From UBA7236 sp964463165 (GTDB taxonomy: Bacteria > Bacteroidota > Bacteroidia > Chitinophagales > BACL12): DNA of 64,000 nt. Made by a program: the position numbers and the translations under genes. A model generated the notes under the pieces. It was not told the origin of the DNA. It ran no database searches and saw nothing but the letters and a program-made list of their open reading frames with translations. Shown here in pieces: positions 43,374 to 54,200 of this stretch. The stretch's first letter is position 1, and every line of letters starts with the position of its first letter. Location of the stretch: assembly GCA_964463165.1 (NCBI GenBank), contig CAYXBK010000009.1:1-64000 (forward strand), given 5' to 3'.

Positions 43374-46300
43374 TTACTTCACGGATACTCTTATCCCTTC
43401 CGAATGACTTGTAAACTCAGGCGCATACATACATTGAATGGTAGTAATGCCATTGCTGAAATTTCCTTTATGCGAAATGCGAAGCGGATATTCAAATACA
43501 TAAGTGCCCTTACTTAAATAAGAAATAAAGAAATTGGTTGACGCATCACCGGTTGCTTCGTAATATCCCAGCCCGTCCTGATATTTATATTCACTCAAAA
43601 CATTTACCGGCTCAAATCCGCTTGCACGCATATCTTTCATATGCACATACTGCATATCGCGGTCCACACGAATTTCAATCCGCACTTTTACAAGATCTCC
43701 GACATGTAATTCCGATTTTTCATCAATGGGTTTTAATACGGGGCCTGTTGCAGAATTTTGTTGCAGAAATAATTTTTTCGTCAATTGTAATTGATTATTT
43801 GAAGATGTTACTTTATCAATATCTTCAAAATATTGCCAATACATTGCCCCCCAGCTGATCACATTATCTTTCGAAGGCTGCACTGTAATTTTTCCAAACG
43901 CCGGATCAATTGCATCTCCCAGCCAATTGGTTTTAAAATAACCCGTACCCTGTTCCACATTCTGCGGTTGCACAACAAGTTTTCCAACAGTTATTACGGC
44001 AAGATCTTTATTGCCGAGTAAATTATTTCCACGCAGTAATAATGCATAGCACGCTTCGGCAGTTGCTTTCGTTGTTTTCCAGTCGGTGGTTTGTTTTTGA
44101 CGCAATAACCAAACCTGTAATGCATCAACAGATGCCTGGTCTCTCGCCACTTCACCAAACACTTCCACCATTAAAGCCTGTGTTTCTATCGGTGCCTGAT
44201 TCCAGTAATATCCCGCAACATTATCTTTCCAATACATACCAAGTTCATCGCTGTTGAGGCTGAATTCTTTTAATGATTTAATAATTGCAGATGCAATTGT
44301 ATTGTCCTTATCACGATTTACAACAAGGGCAATCATGCCTTTTTCAAACAAGGAATATTTTGTCCAGAATTTTTTTAACTGTCCGGTGAAATAATTCTTT
44401 GCTTCAACCTGCTCATTGCTCATTGAAATTTTATCTGCAGTAAAATAACTTCTCGCATATAAATACTGCACCAGAATGCTGGATGGCTGATACGTGGATT
44501 TATCTGTAATTGTTTTTTGAATATCCTTATAATCTTCATACATCCGGTTGTCGCAATACACAATTGCTTTCTGCAACATATCACCGAGCTTTTTATTCTT
44601 ATCAAAATCCACTACGCCCAATTGTTTTAAATGCGCAAGGCCGGTTACAATATATTGCGTGATGTATCTGTCGTCTGCATAACCCTTAAACCAGGGCCAC
44701 CCGCCGTTCGGCAATTGTAATTTCTGCAGTTTATTTAATGCGGTTTCCATTTCATTATTCATACGGTTCACATCAAATAATAATGCAACACGTTTTTTTC
44801 TTTCAGTTTCATCCTGCGCCTGCAATACCCATGGCGTTTCTTCCAGCAACAAAGATTTTAATTCCTGATTTTTTTCAAGATTTGAAGTCAGTGCACCGGG
44901 ATTATTTTTCCATGAATCAAAAATTCTTTTTATTTCAGGATCTGAATTCGCAATAAAAGAGGCAATCGAATTTGAATAATATCTGTTAAACACCTGCTCG
45001 GCACATTCGTATGGATATTCCATCATATATGGCAATGCCTGCACAGCATACCAGGCAGGATTGCTTGCATATTCAAGCGTAACACTCTGATTGCGGATGG
45101 AAGTTGAATTTGCCGAATTAATTAATTTATCAAAAGAAAATGTTTTTGATTTATCACCACGCACCCAGAGAGGCAATGCCTCGGTAACTAAAATTCTGTT
45201 TGTTAAAACCGGCAACGCATTCTCTTCACCATCCGTAAATCCATCTGCAGCTGCTTTTACTTTATAAACAATTGCTTCCGCACCATCGGGGACTTTTATT
45301 TTCCATGAAACAGAAGTGCTTTGTTTTTCTTTCACGGTAAAATTTACTTTCGGAATTAAATTATTGAAAGCAGCATCAACCGGTTGCATGGTGCGTGCAT
45401 CGAATAATTCAAGTTGTGCAGCGCCGGCCAAAACAGAATCTGTAAGATTGGAAATTTTTGCTGTTAATTCAATTTCATCTCCTTCACGTAAAAACCGCGG
45501 CATATTCGGCTGGATCATTAATTCTTTTTGCGTAACAACAGAACTGAAAATCTGATAGCTCGCAAGATCTTTTGTATGTGCCAGCGCTTTAAAATTCCAT
45601 CTTGTTAATGCTTCAGGCATCGTGAAGGAAAAAATGATATTCCCATCTGCATCTGTTTCAAGTTGCGGATAGAAAAATGCGGTTTCATTAAAATTTGTAC
45701 GGGTTGCAACAGCAGCAAGATCGGGTTGAACTGTGCTCACATCATTGTACTGTAAGTTTTCACCATCCATTGCAACATTTCCTGCCGACACGGTTGTGGT
45801 TATTTCATCCATGGATTTTTCTTCCATCATTGGTGCCGCCTCTAATTCCTTAAATTTTACCGTACGGGGCCCGTCATAATTTTTATCGTATATCATTCCA
45901 TCGCCATATCCATAACCATATCCGTATCCGATGGTAAGCCCGAACCAGTTTAATGCGTCGTAATCAATGTATCGGAAATCCACCGATTTATTCCAGAGAT
46001 CATCATTCCAAACATATGCACTTGCATTTCCGAACGACACGGCCGTCCATAAGTCATATCTGTAATTTGACGGCCATGCAATGCCTTGCCAGTAATGGCC
46101 CTTGAATGCATCGAGGGATGCATCGTACATGGAAGCCAATAATTCAGCGGCAACTTTTTCGCCTTTGTTCCCGCTGATTTTTATTTTCCATGTTTCATTC
46201 GCACCGGGTTGCAGTTTATCCCGGTGTGTTTCCAGTTCAACTTTCATATCTTTATTATCCCACGGCACGTTTATAAAATAATTTTCAGAATAAAATCTGC

Positions 46301-49300
46301 CGTCTTTAATAAAACAGATTTGTGCATTTATTCCGCCCCTGTCTGATTCAGAAACCGGAATTTCAAAATCTTTCATTGCAGATTTATTTCCTTTATTCAT
46401 TTCCGCGGGCAAATCGACCCAGGTATTTGTAACGGAACCGTCGCCTTTTGTAATTTGAACCAATGCCCGCACTTCCTTTGCAGAAGAACCGAATTTAATT
46501 ACAGCGGTTTCTCCCGGATGTTTTTCAGTATCGCTACCTGTTGAAAACACATATTGCGGATACGGAACAAAAGTGGATTTATTCAGGACATTAAAATATC
46601 TATCGATTTTAATTTCATTTCCTGATTTATCTGCTGTGGTTAAAATCAATTTATATAATCCCGGCGCATAATTTTTTGTATCAAGTGCAATCGTATCATT
46701 GTTTGCAGTGTTCCAGTCGAATTCACTGATTGCATCAAGCAGCGGCCATGCATACCTGTCGTTTTCATTATTGTATTCATCCAGCGGAAATAATTTTTCG
46801 TATTCCGCTTTCGTCATTGTGAATTTATCAGGCTGCGGCCAGGTGCGTGTGCGGTATAATTTATCGGGTGCGTCAACAGGATATATTTTTATTTTTCCGG
46901 TTGCCGGTTGAGCTGTTCCGTTTAAATTACTCGTGCTTAAATGAATGGTGGAAATTTTTTCAGTATACACTGTTTCCGGAATTTCCACTGAAACGCTGAG
47001 AGAAATATAACCTGCGCTAACATAGGTCTGGCTGCTTCTTGTTTCTCCTGAAATATCCGTTACATCTGCATACACCGTATAATTAAATTGCGGCTTCCAT
47101 GTTTTGTCAATTGAAAGATCGGCGATTGCAGAAAAATCAATTTCAAATTTTCCTTCTGCATCAGTTGTTGTTGTACCGCTTGTGATTTCCATAGCCGGCA
47201 CATTAGGAAATGGTTTTCTCCACCAATAATCGAAATAATAATAATATGGCCAGGACGCATTGCGCACAACACGATATTGCACCTTTGCCTGGTCGATATT
47301 TGCGCCGGCATATGAATTTGCTTTGCCGGTTACATGCACGGAATCTCCCAGTGCAAAATTTCCTTCAACCGGATCAAACGCAACAGAGAAGGTGGGCCGT
47401 TTGTATTCCTCCACAGAAAAATAAGTTGTGCCGAATTCATTTTGCAAACGCATATCACCGGTGAGGCCGCTTTGAGGTGCGGTAAATGTACCGCTGAATG
47501 AACCATAGTCATTTGTTACCAGATCGAGCGATGCCACTTTCTGTGAATTCACATCAAAAAATGTAACCGTGGTTTTATAATTCGCCGCTACTTTTTTTGA
47601 TTTTCCGTCAAACGAATCTTCAGTAATAATTCCTTTGAAATAAATTGTTTGTCCGGGACGATAGATCGATCTGTCGGTGAAAAAATAAGTATGAAATACG
47701 GGGCGCCTTTCCTGATTATAATTTTTTGAGAGATAATAATTATTATTCAGATCCAGAAAATCTTTTCCATACTGCACACTGAAATTAAAATAATAATAAT
47801 CCTTAATAAGCGGATCGGACACATAAAAATATCCGTTCGCATCAGTTGTATAAACTTTCAGCGGGTTGTAATTATACTTTCTTGTATCATAATTATAATC
47901 GCGGCGGTACGTCTGGATCTTTGCACCCTTCAATGGTTTGCCTGTTGATCTGTCGACCACGTAAAATTCTTTTTTGGAATTATCGGAATCACCATAATTA
48001 TTATTTGTGGTGAAGTATGAAATATTTGAGATGCGGATCTCCGATGCAATTATTTTATTTTCTGATCTTTTAAATGAAGCATCGGCACTGGCAAGCAGAA
48101 AATAACTGCCATATGGCAATGCATCCACTTTTATTTCGGCCATATGCAATTGATGATCGCCGTCGTCGGGCAATGTCTGCTGCCATGCTTTATACACGGG
48201 CATGCCTGAAAGTTTTTCTATGCGTTCTTCATAATCAAGTTGCGGCAACTCCGCCATTTCGGTTGGTGTTACCTGCACAACACGCAGATATACAGTTTGT
48301 ATATTTTTAAAACTGATGGCTGTGCGAAACGGCTTATCCGGCAGGTTCACCTGTTCGGTTTCCATTTGAAGCTCTCTGTATAAAATTATTTGTTTGAGAG
48401 CGGCACAATTGATTGCTCCCATTGATCCCGGATATTTTGCAATTGCCTTATCGCAAATTTCAATTGCCGTTTTATGTTCCCATTTAAAATCATCGCCTCC
48501 AAGCCGTTCGTATTTTGAACCGAGCGATTCGTGAAATTGCGCAATTAAATAACTTATGCGGGCTGAACTGCTGTCTGCACCAAATCTTTTTTCATCACTG
48601 AGCAATGCGTTTAAATACAGACTGTCTTTATTTGGTAAAGTGCAATTATTTTTTGCGAACGTAAATCGCTTAATATCAAGATCGATCATTGCAGAAGGAA
48701 CCGGATCAAGCAGATGTGCCTGTGTAAGATCCTGCAGTAAATGAATGGCAAGTAATTTTTTTGATGCGCTGTCTGCAGATGCGAAATAATAACTTACAAA
48801 GGACTTGCTGTCATCAAATATTTTCGGGTCTTTTAATTCAAATTTATACCCCGGCTCTGTTATATACGCCTCGTCATTCATTAAAAAATCAAGAGCACGG
48901 TGTGCGAGAAAATCAAAAACAGACGGGCGCATAAATCTGCCGAGCGCATCACCCTGAATTAATACGGGCTCATATTTTTTAATACCGGCTTGTTTTAATT
49001 CTTCTTTATTCGCAACGGAAGCGGTGTAGAGTTCCAGCGTTTTGCTGTGCAGTGTTGCGATATCCCACGTGCGGATATCTTCATTCTTAAAGTCTATGGT
49101 TTTTGTTCTGTCCTGAAATCTCCAGCGGTTAGCGGTATAATAATTCCAATATAATTCGGCAAGCATGCTTTGTAAAAAACTTTTTTCAACGCCTGTTGCA
49201 GATTTTATTTCTTCTTCATAGGCGTGCATTGCCTTTATATCGCCATCTTCTTCGGTTTGAATTAAATATTTCGATTTATAGGTAAGCGCTTTAATAATTT

Positions 49301-49526
49301 GCGCAGCATTATTTTCTTTTTTTGCGAAATCATAAATTTCGTTTACCACCTCAAGCGCAGATTGCGGCAATCCCTGATTTTCGAGGCTGTCGGTTTTTTT
49401 CCATTCGGCATCATAGCCTTCCCATATTTTCTCTTTCATTTTTTTTGTTTGATTGATTGCGATCGAACCGAGTACGGCGGTTGCAATAAAACATAAAATA
49501 AGTATGAAGATCGATTTGTTGTTCAT
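43374..49526 (-). CDS. Bacterial alpha-2-macroglobulin family protein, 2050 aa
   Basis: Very large envelope protein, a predicted protease trap. It starts with a membrane-anchor-like helix (about residues 4-24, no lipobox Cys). Helical repeats follow (about 30-480), then the MG domains (for example FYVVDRSTGKPLKGAKIQTY, FTDRSIYRPGQTIYFKG in the MG2-like part). A long low-complexity stretch rich in Gly-Tyr lies about 1200-1220. The A2M and thioester domains hold NFKALAHTKDL, then a YECAEQ thioester motif with Cys1508 and Gln1511 (CxEQ), and an alpha/alpha-barrel with LPNGGWPWFKGYADDRYITQYI. The C-terminal receptor-binding-like domain ends the protein. Unlike E. coli yfhM, it has no pbpC neighbour. 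Single-gene transcript by appearance. Confidence 0.95.
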   Translation of the reverse strand: MNNKSIFILILCFIATAVLGSIAINQTKKMKEKIWEGYDAEWKKTDSLENQGLPQSALEVVNEIYDFAKKENNAAQIIKALTYKSKYLIQTEEDGDIKAMHAYEEEIKSATGVEKSFLQSMLAELYWNYYTANRWRFQDRTKTIDFKNEDIRTWDIATLHSKTLELYTASVANKEELKQAGIKKYEPVLIQGDALGRFMRPSVFDFLAHRALDFLMNDEAYITEPGYKFELKDPKIFDDSKSFVSYYFASADSASKKLLAIHLLQDLTQAHLLDPVPSAMIDLDIKRFTFAKNNCTLPNKDSLYLNALLSDEKRFGADSSSARISYLIAQFHESLGSKYERLGGDDFKWEHKTAIEICDKAIAKYPGSMGAINCAALKQIILYRELQMETEQVNLPDKPFRTAISFKNIQTVYLRVVQVTPTEMAELPQLDYEERIEKLSGMPVYKAWQQTLPDDGDHQLHMAEIKVDALPYGSYFLLASADASFKRSENKIIASEIRISNISYFTTNNNYGDSDNSKKEFYVVDRSTGKPLKGAKIQTYRRDYNYDTRKYNYNPLKVYTTDANGYFYVSDPLIKDYYYFNFSVQYGKDFLDLNNNYYLSKNYNQERRPVFHTYFFTDRSIYRPGQTIYFKGIITEDSFDGKSKKVAANYKTTVTFFDVNSQKVASLDLVTNDYGSFSGTFTAPQSGLTGDMRLQNEFGTTYFSVEEYKRPTFSVAFDPVEGNFALGDSVHVTGKANSYAGANIDQAKVQYRVVRNASWPYYYYFDYWWRKPFPNVPAMEITSGTTTTDAEGKFEIDFSAIADLSIDKTWKPQFNYTVYADVTDISGETRSSQTYVSAGYISLSVSVEIPETVYTEKISTIHLSTSNLNGTAQPATGKIKIYPVDAPDKLYRTRTWPQPDKFTMTKAEYEKLFPLDEYNNENDRYAWPLLDAISEFDWNTANNDTIALDTKNYAPGLYKLILTTADKSGNEIKIDRYFNVLNKSTFVPYPQYVFSTGSDTEKHPGETAVIKFGSSAKEVRALVQITKGDGSVTNTWVDLPAEMNKGNKSAMKDFEIPVSESDRGGINAQICFIKDGRFYSENYFINVPWDNKDMKVELETHRDKLQPGANETWKIKISGNKGEKVAAELLASMYDASLDAFKGHYWQGIAWPSNYRYDLWTAVSFGNASAYVWNDDLWNKSVDFRYIDYDALNWFGLTIGYGYGYGYGDGMIYDKNYDGPRTVKFKELEAAPMMEEKSMDEITTTVSAGNVAMDGENLQYNDVSTVQPDLAAVATRTNFNETAFFYPQLETDADGNIIFSFTMPEALTRWNFKALAHTKDLASYQIFSSVVTQKELMIQPNMPRFLREGDEIELTAKISNLTDSVLAGAAQLELFDARTMQPVDAAFNNLIPKVNFTVKEKQSTSVSWKIKVPDGAEAIVYKVKAAADGFTDGEENALPVLTNRILVTEALPLWVRGDKSKTFSFDKLINSANSTSIRNQSVTLEYASNPAWYAVQALPYMMEYPYECAEQVFNRYYSNSIASFIANSDPEIKRIFDSWKNNPGALTSNLEKNQELKSLLLEETPWVLQAQDETERKKRVALLFDVNRMNNEMETALNKLQKLQLPNGGWPWFKGYADDRYITQYIVTGLAHLKQLGVVDFDKNKKLGDMLQKAIVYCDNRMYEDYKDIQKTITDKSTYQPSSILVQYLYARSYFTADKISMSNEQVEAKNYFTGQLKKFWTKYSLFEKGMIALVVNRDKDNTIASAIIKSLKEFSLNSDELGMYWKDNVAGYYWNQAPIETQALMVEVFGEVARDQASVDALQVWLLRQKQTTDWKTTKATAEACYALLLRGNNLLGNKDLAVITVGKLVVQPQNVEQGTGYFKTNWLGDAIDPAFGKITVQPSKDNVISWGAMYWQYFEDIDKVTSSNNQLQLTKKLFLQQNSATGPVLKPIDEKSELHVGDLVKVRIEIRVDRDMQYVHMKDMRASGFEPVNVLSEYKYQDGLGYYEATGDASTNFFISYLSKGTYVFEYPLRISHKGNFSNGITTIQCMYAPEFTSHSEGIRVSVK

Positions 49527-49657
49527 TGCTCGTCTGATTTTGTTCTAAGTTAATTTGAAATATTTACAAGTTTGCAGATATGATGTAAAAACTCTTGCGA
49601 TTTCATAAATGCATCCTGCGGGTTACAATCCGGCCAAATGCAATACTGCGTTCACTC

Positions 49658-50209
49658 TTATCGCTTTTTTAAATAGCTGATCAGCACCACATCAATGAGA
49701 AAATGTGCTGCCATTGCAGAGATGATACCTGCAAACGCCATCAGGTATCCGAACCCGCTGCTCACGAGCAACAAAATCATGCCGTAAATAAACAGGGGCA
49801 GATCTTTCGGGTTTAAATAGCCGTGTAATAAAATAAATATAAATGAAGTGAGCCAAATTCCCAGCCAGAATTGCAAAGCGCCGCGAAAAAATAATTCCTC
49901 TCCCACGCCGGCGCAAAAAGATAATAAAATAACAGAAGTATTATTCACACGGTAATCTTTCAGGATGCGTGCGAAATAATAACGGGCATTATCCAGCATT
50001 TTTCTTTTCAGTAAAAAAAGTACGATCAAACTTGCAATCAAACCATAGAGCAGTCCGATACAAATTTCTTGAAAAACAGAAAATCTGCCGGGAAAAAAAA
50101 TATCAACAGGTGTTCTGTTTTGCACAAAGAACATGAGCAGTATGCCGGCACCTCCGAATCCGAAAAGGGTGACAAGCCCGGCTATCAGGACAGCCCGCTG
50201 TTTTTTCAT
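49658..50209 (-). CDS. CPBP family intramembrane glutamic endopeptidase
   Basis: A 183-residue membrane protease with about five helices. The CPBP (Abi/CAAX) motifs are present: GEELFFRGAL (EExxxR, residues about 104-110), FIFILLHGYLNP (His) and the C-terminal MAAHFLIDVVLI (HxxxD). The substrate is unknown; bacterial members process membrane peptides or take part in signalling. It starts 1 base after the DUF6263 gene on the same strand (stop 50211, start 50209), so the pair is an operon. Confidence 0.9.
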   Translation of the reverse strand: MKKQRAVLIAGLVTLFGFGGAGILLMFFVQNRTPVDIFFPGRFSVFQEICIGLLYGLIASLIVLFLLKRKMLDNARYYFARILKDYRVNNTSVILLSFCAGVGEELFFRGALQFWLGIWLTSFIFILLHGYLNPKDLPLFIYGMILLLVSSGFGYLMAFAGIISAMAAHFLIDVVLISYLKKR

Positions 50210-50210
50210 T

Positions 50211-51227
50211 TTACTGAATAAGTGAAATCGTTGTGCTGCCGGTTTCTTTTGAATAAGTGGCTTGACCCTGATACGAATCTTTTATTTCAACGAGTTGCGA
50301 TAATTTCATTTTTTGCGGCCAACCGGTTTTTTCTTCAATTTGAATTGTGCCGTTCATATAAGATGTCACTTTCAAATTCACCATCTGGTCGAGAATTTCT
50401 TTTGTCAGCTGACTTTTATCTATTGAAACAACGGATGATAAATTTATATATGCAATGCCGTCTTTCCTGTCGGCAAGCGTATATTTACTTGTGATGGTGA
50501 TTGGCATTCCCTGCAAAGCAGAATTCGCAACATATTCCCACGACTCACCAATGCGCACGGCAGTGTCCGGAAAAACAATAAATAAATTATCAATATTTTC
50601 TGTCGGCAAACTCATTTGCTGGGCAATATATTCATCGGGGACAGAACGGCCCGTCGCTTTTTCCAAAATAACTTTCATTTTTGCAATAATACCTTCATAT
50701 CCCTGCATATCCACCGCTTCACCTTTTTCATTCATAAAAATTGTAACGGGGGAATTCACCAGACAATCCTCAAGCTGCCTGTCAATATCCTGTCCCGGAT
50801 CGGTCATGCTTTTTCCATACTGATAATCAATTGTTGAGCTGTCATCTTTAATTGTTTTTCTCGCATCAAGCAAGGAAAAATCTATTTTGATATTTCCCTT
50901 CTCGGCACTGAGTACCTGCATTTTTATTTTTGCATATTTGGTGGATAAAGCTTTCATCTCGAGCGTATCCATTTTGCGAATTGCCGTATAAGATGAATTG
51001 TTGTTGAAATAATATGTTGTTGATGCGGCAGGTTGAAAACGCAATAATATTTTTTCTTCCGCAACAGGGCTTTCCAGATTGATCACTGTTGCAGTATCTG
51101 ATTTTGCAATACCCAGGCTATCGGTTGTTTCCTTTTCTCCGGCATCTCCATTTCCGTTTTTGCATGCGGTAAAAGCAACGCAAAGGATTGCAAATAAATA
51201 AACTTGTATTTTATAAAAGCGGCTCAT
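50211..51227 (-). CDS. DUF6263 family lipoprotein
   Basis: A 338-residue lipoprotein. The signal peptide ends in FTAC (Cys about 22). A short acidic Ser/Thr linker leads to a single domain (about 60-338). Typical features are YYFNNNSSYTAIRKMDTLEMKALS near the front, then CLVNSPVTIFMNEKGEAVDMQGYEGI and SWEYVANSALQGMPITITSKYTL. GTIQIEEKTGWPQKMKLSQ comes near the end, as in the DUF6263 family common in Bacteroidota. Function unknown. It is cotranscribed with the CPBP protease and divergent from the helicase gene. Confidence 0.85.
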   Translation of the reverse strand: MSRFYKIQVYLFAILCVAFTACKNGNGDAGEKETTDSLGIAKSDTATVINLESPVAEEKILLRFQPAASTTYYFNNNSSYTAIRKMDTLEMKALSTKYAKIKMQVLSAEKGNIKIDFSLLDARKTIKDDSSTIDYQYGKSMTDPGQDIDRQLEDCLVNSPVTIFMNEKGEAVDMQGYEGIIAKMKVILEKATGRSVPDEYIAQQMSLPTENIDNLFIVFPDTAVRIGESWEYVANSALQGMPITITSKYTLADRKDGIAYINLSSVVSIDKSQLTKEILDQMVNLKVTSYMNGTIQIEEKTGWPQKMKLSQLVEIKDSYQGQATYSKETGSTTISLIQ

Positions 51228-51238
51228 TTTATTACTTT

Positions 51239-51246
51239 TAAATTTG
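51239..51246 (+). promoter_or_regulatory. Candidate -7 element of the helicase-nuclease gene
   Basis: TAAATTTG matches TAnnTTTG and lies 52 bases before ATG 51299, in the divergent space with the DUF6263 gene. No -33 TTTG at proper distance was found. Confidence 0.4.
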
Positions 51247-51298
51247 ACCTTTTATCAGGCAGCCGCAAAGCTACCCGAAAAATTTAAGTAAAACGAAC

Positions 51299-54200
51299 AT
51301 GGATTTTTCAAGCGTATTTCAGGAAGCATATACATCATTAAATGCGAAGCAGCAGGAAGCGGTGAACGCAATTGAAGGGCCCGTGCTCGTAATTGCCGGC
51401 CCGGGAACCGGAAAAACACAGATCCTTGCAGTGCGCACAGGAAAAATCCTGAAAGAAACGGACGTGATGCCTGAAAATATTTTATGCCTCACCTATACGG
51501 ATGCCGGCACCGTTGCAATGCGTAAAAGACTTCTGCAATTTATCGGCCCCGATGCGTACCGGGTGAATATTTATACATTCCACGCATTTTGCAATGATGT
51601 AATTCAGGCAAATCTCGATTATTTCGGTAAACGGGAATTGGAACCGATCTCAGAACTGGAAAATGTAAATCTGATCGAAACAATTTTAACAGAATTACCC
51701 GCCGATCATATACTTAAAAAATTAAAAGGGGAACTTGATTATGAAGTGGGGAGATTGAACAATTTATTCCGCATGATGAAGGAAGAGGATTGGACCGTAG
51801 AAAAAATTAAATCCGCGATCCAAAATTATTTAATTGATATTCCCACAAGGGAAGAATTTATTTATAAACGTGCGAATGCAGCAAAAGGAATTAAAGTCGG
51901 AGATTTAAAACAAAAAGATATTGATGCGGAAATTGAGAAAATGGATAAGCTGAGCGCTGCGGCTGAATTGTTTACGGTGTATCAGAATAAAATGCTTGCC
52001 ATGGGCCGCTACGATTACAGTGATATGATTTTATGGGTGGTGAAAGCATTTACCGAAAATGAAAATATCCTTCGTAATTATCAGGAGCGCTATTTATATT
52101 TTCTGGTTGATGAATTTCAGGATACAAATGGTTCGCAAAATGAAATATTAAAATTACTCATTAATTTCTGGGACGTACCGAATGTATTTACGGTAGGTGA
52201 TGATGACCAGAGTATTTATGAATTTCAGGGTGCAAGGGTAAAAAATATTCTTGATTTTTATGCGGCATATGAAAATGCTATTTCGGTTGTAGTGCTCACC
52301 GAAAATTACCGCAGTAATCAACCGATACTGGATGCTGCAAAATTTCTGATCGAACATAATGCAGAACGGCTCATAAATAAAATTGAGGGATTAAATAAAA
52401 ACCTGAGCGCTGCAAAACAGGAACTGATTGCACGGCCGATTGAGCCTGCTGTGCTCGAATTTCCGAATATTTTACAGGAAGAAGCCGGCATTATGCAACG
52501 CATCGAACAATTGCATGCGGCGGGAATTCCATTGCGTGAAATCGCCGTGATCTATCACCGACACGCACAGGCAGAACGCCTGCTTGATATTTTCGAAAAA
52601 AGAAAACTGCCCTATGCAGTGAAAAGAAAAATCAATATTCTTGAACTGCATTTTGTACAGCAGTTATTAAATGTGTTGCGTTATCTCGAAGAAGAAAGAA
52701 AAAAACCACATAGCGGTGAATTTTATTTATTCGAAATCATGCATTATCATTTCTCTGGAATCAATACACATGATATCGCTTCGCTTTCGGCGTGGATCTC
52801 TTCAAAACGTGACGGAAAATATACCTGGCGGGAAGTGATTTCTGCAAACGAACATTTAAATCAGATCAAATTAAAAGATCCTGAAGCAATTCTTCGCTTT
52901 GAAAAAAACCTGGTTGAATGGTTGCAGGAAACACATAATCTTACATTGCAGATCTTATTTGAAAAGATCATGCATCAGAGCGGGCTGCTGAATTTTATTT
53001 TAAACCATGATGAGCGCAACTGGCTGCTGGAAGTTGTAACTACATTATTCAATTTCATACGCTCGGAAGGGGAGCGCAATCCGCGGATGAGCATCACGCA
53101 GTTTCTGGACACGATCCGGCAAATGGAAATTCACGGCATCGGATTACCGCTCAATAAAACAATTGAAAATGCAAACGGTGTAAATTTTATTACGGCACAT
53201 TCTGCAAAAGGGCTCGAATTTGAATATGTGTTTTTATTGGGCTGCACATCTGATAAATGGGAGAGTGCACGCACCGGAAATTTTGGTTTTTCGTTACCCG
53301 ACACACTTACATTTACAAATGCCGAAAACAGGATAGAAAGTTTACGGCGTTTATTTTATGTTGCAATGACGAGGGCGAAACAACATTTATTTATTTCCTA
53401 TGCTGCATTCAATAATGAAGGAAAAGAACTGGAGCCATCACAATTTATTTCGGAAATGCAGTTGGGCGGAAACAGCATCACGCAAAAAGAAACTGTTTCT
53501 GAGGAAGCATTGATTGCATTTAAAATTGCAGAACTCAGTCCCGCAGAACCCGTTGCAATCGATTTATTTGATAAGGATTTTATCCGCTCGAAAGTAGAAA
53601 ATTTTGTGATGAGTGCATCAAATTTAAACGCCTATCTCGATTGCCCGATTAAATTTTATTTTGAAAAGATCATTCGTATACCGGTTGCAAAAAATGATTC
53701 GATGGCATTCGGATCAGCCATTCACTATGCATTGAGGCGTTTATATGAGCGCATGAAGGAATCGGAGCGAAAATTATTCCCGACGCTCGAAGTCTTGCTG
53801 AATGATTTTAATTATGAAATGCACCGAAATGAAGATTCATTTACACAAAAACAATTTCAAAACAGGATCGATCTCGGCAAACAGCTTCTTGCGGAATACT
53901 ATTCGCATTATGTAAACAGCTGGAATAAAATTGTTGTTACCGAGTATCCGCTTCGCAATATTCATCTGGGAGAAGTGCCGTTGACCGGTGTGTTTGATAA
54001 AATTGAATTCGACGGCAGAAATGTAAATGTGGTGGATTATAAAACAGGCTCTGTAAAATATGCGGCCGATAAACTGAAAGCACCGGATGAAAAAAATCCT
54101 GACGGCGGCGATTACTGGCGGCAGATCATGTTTTATAAAATACTACTTGATGCGCAAAGAGTAAAACCCTGGACAATGATTTCCGGTGAGATAGATTTCC

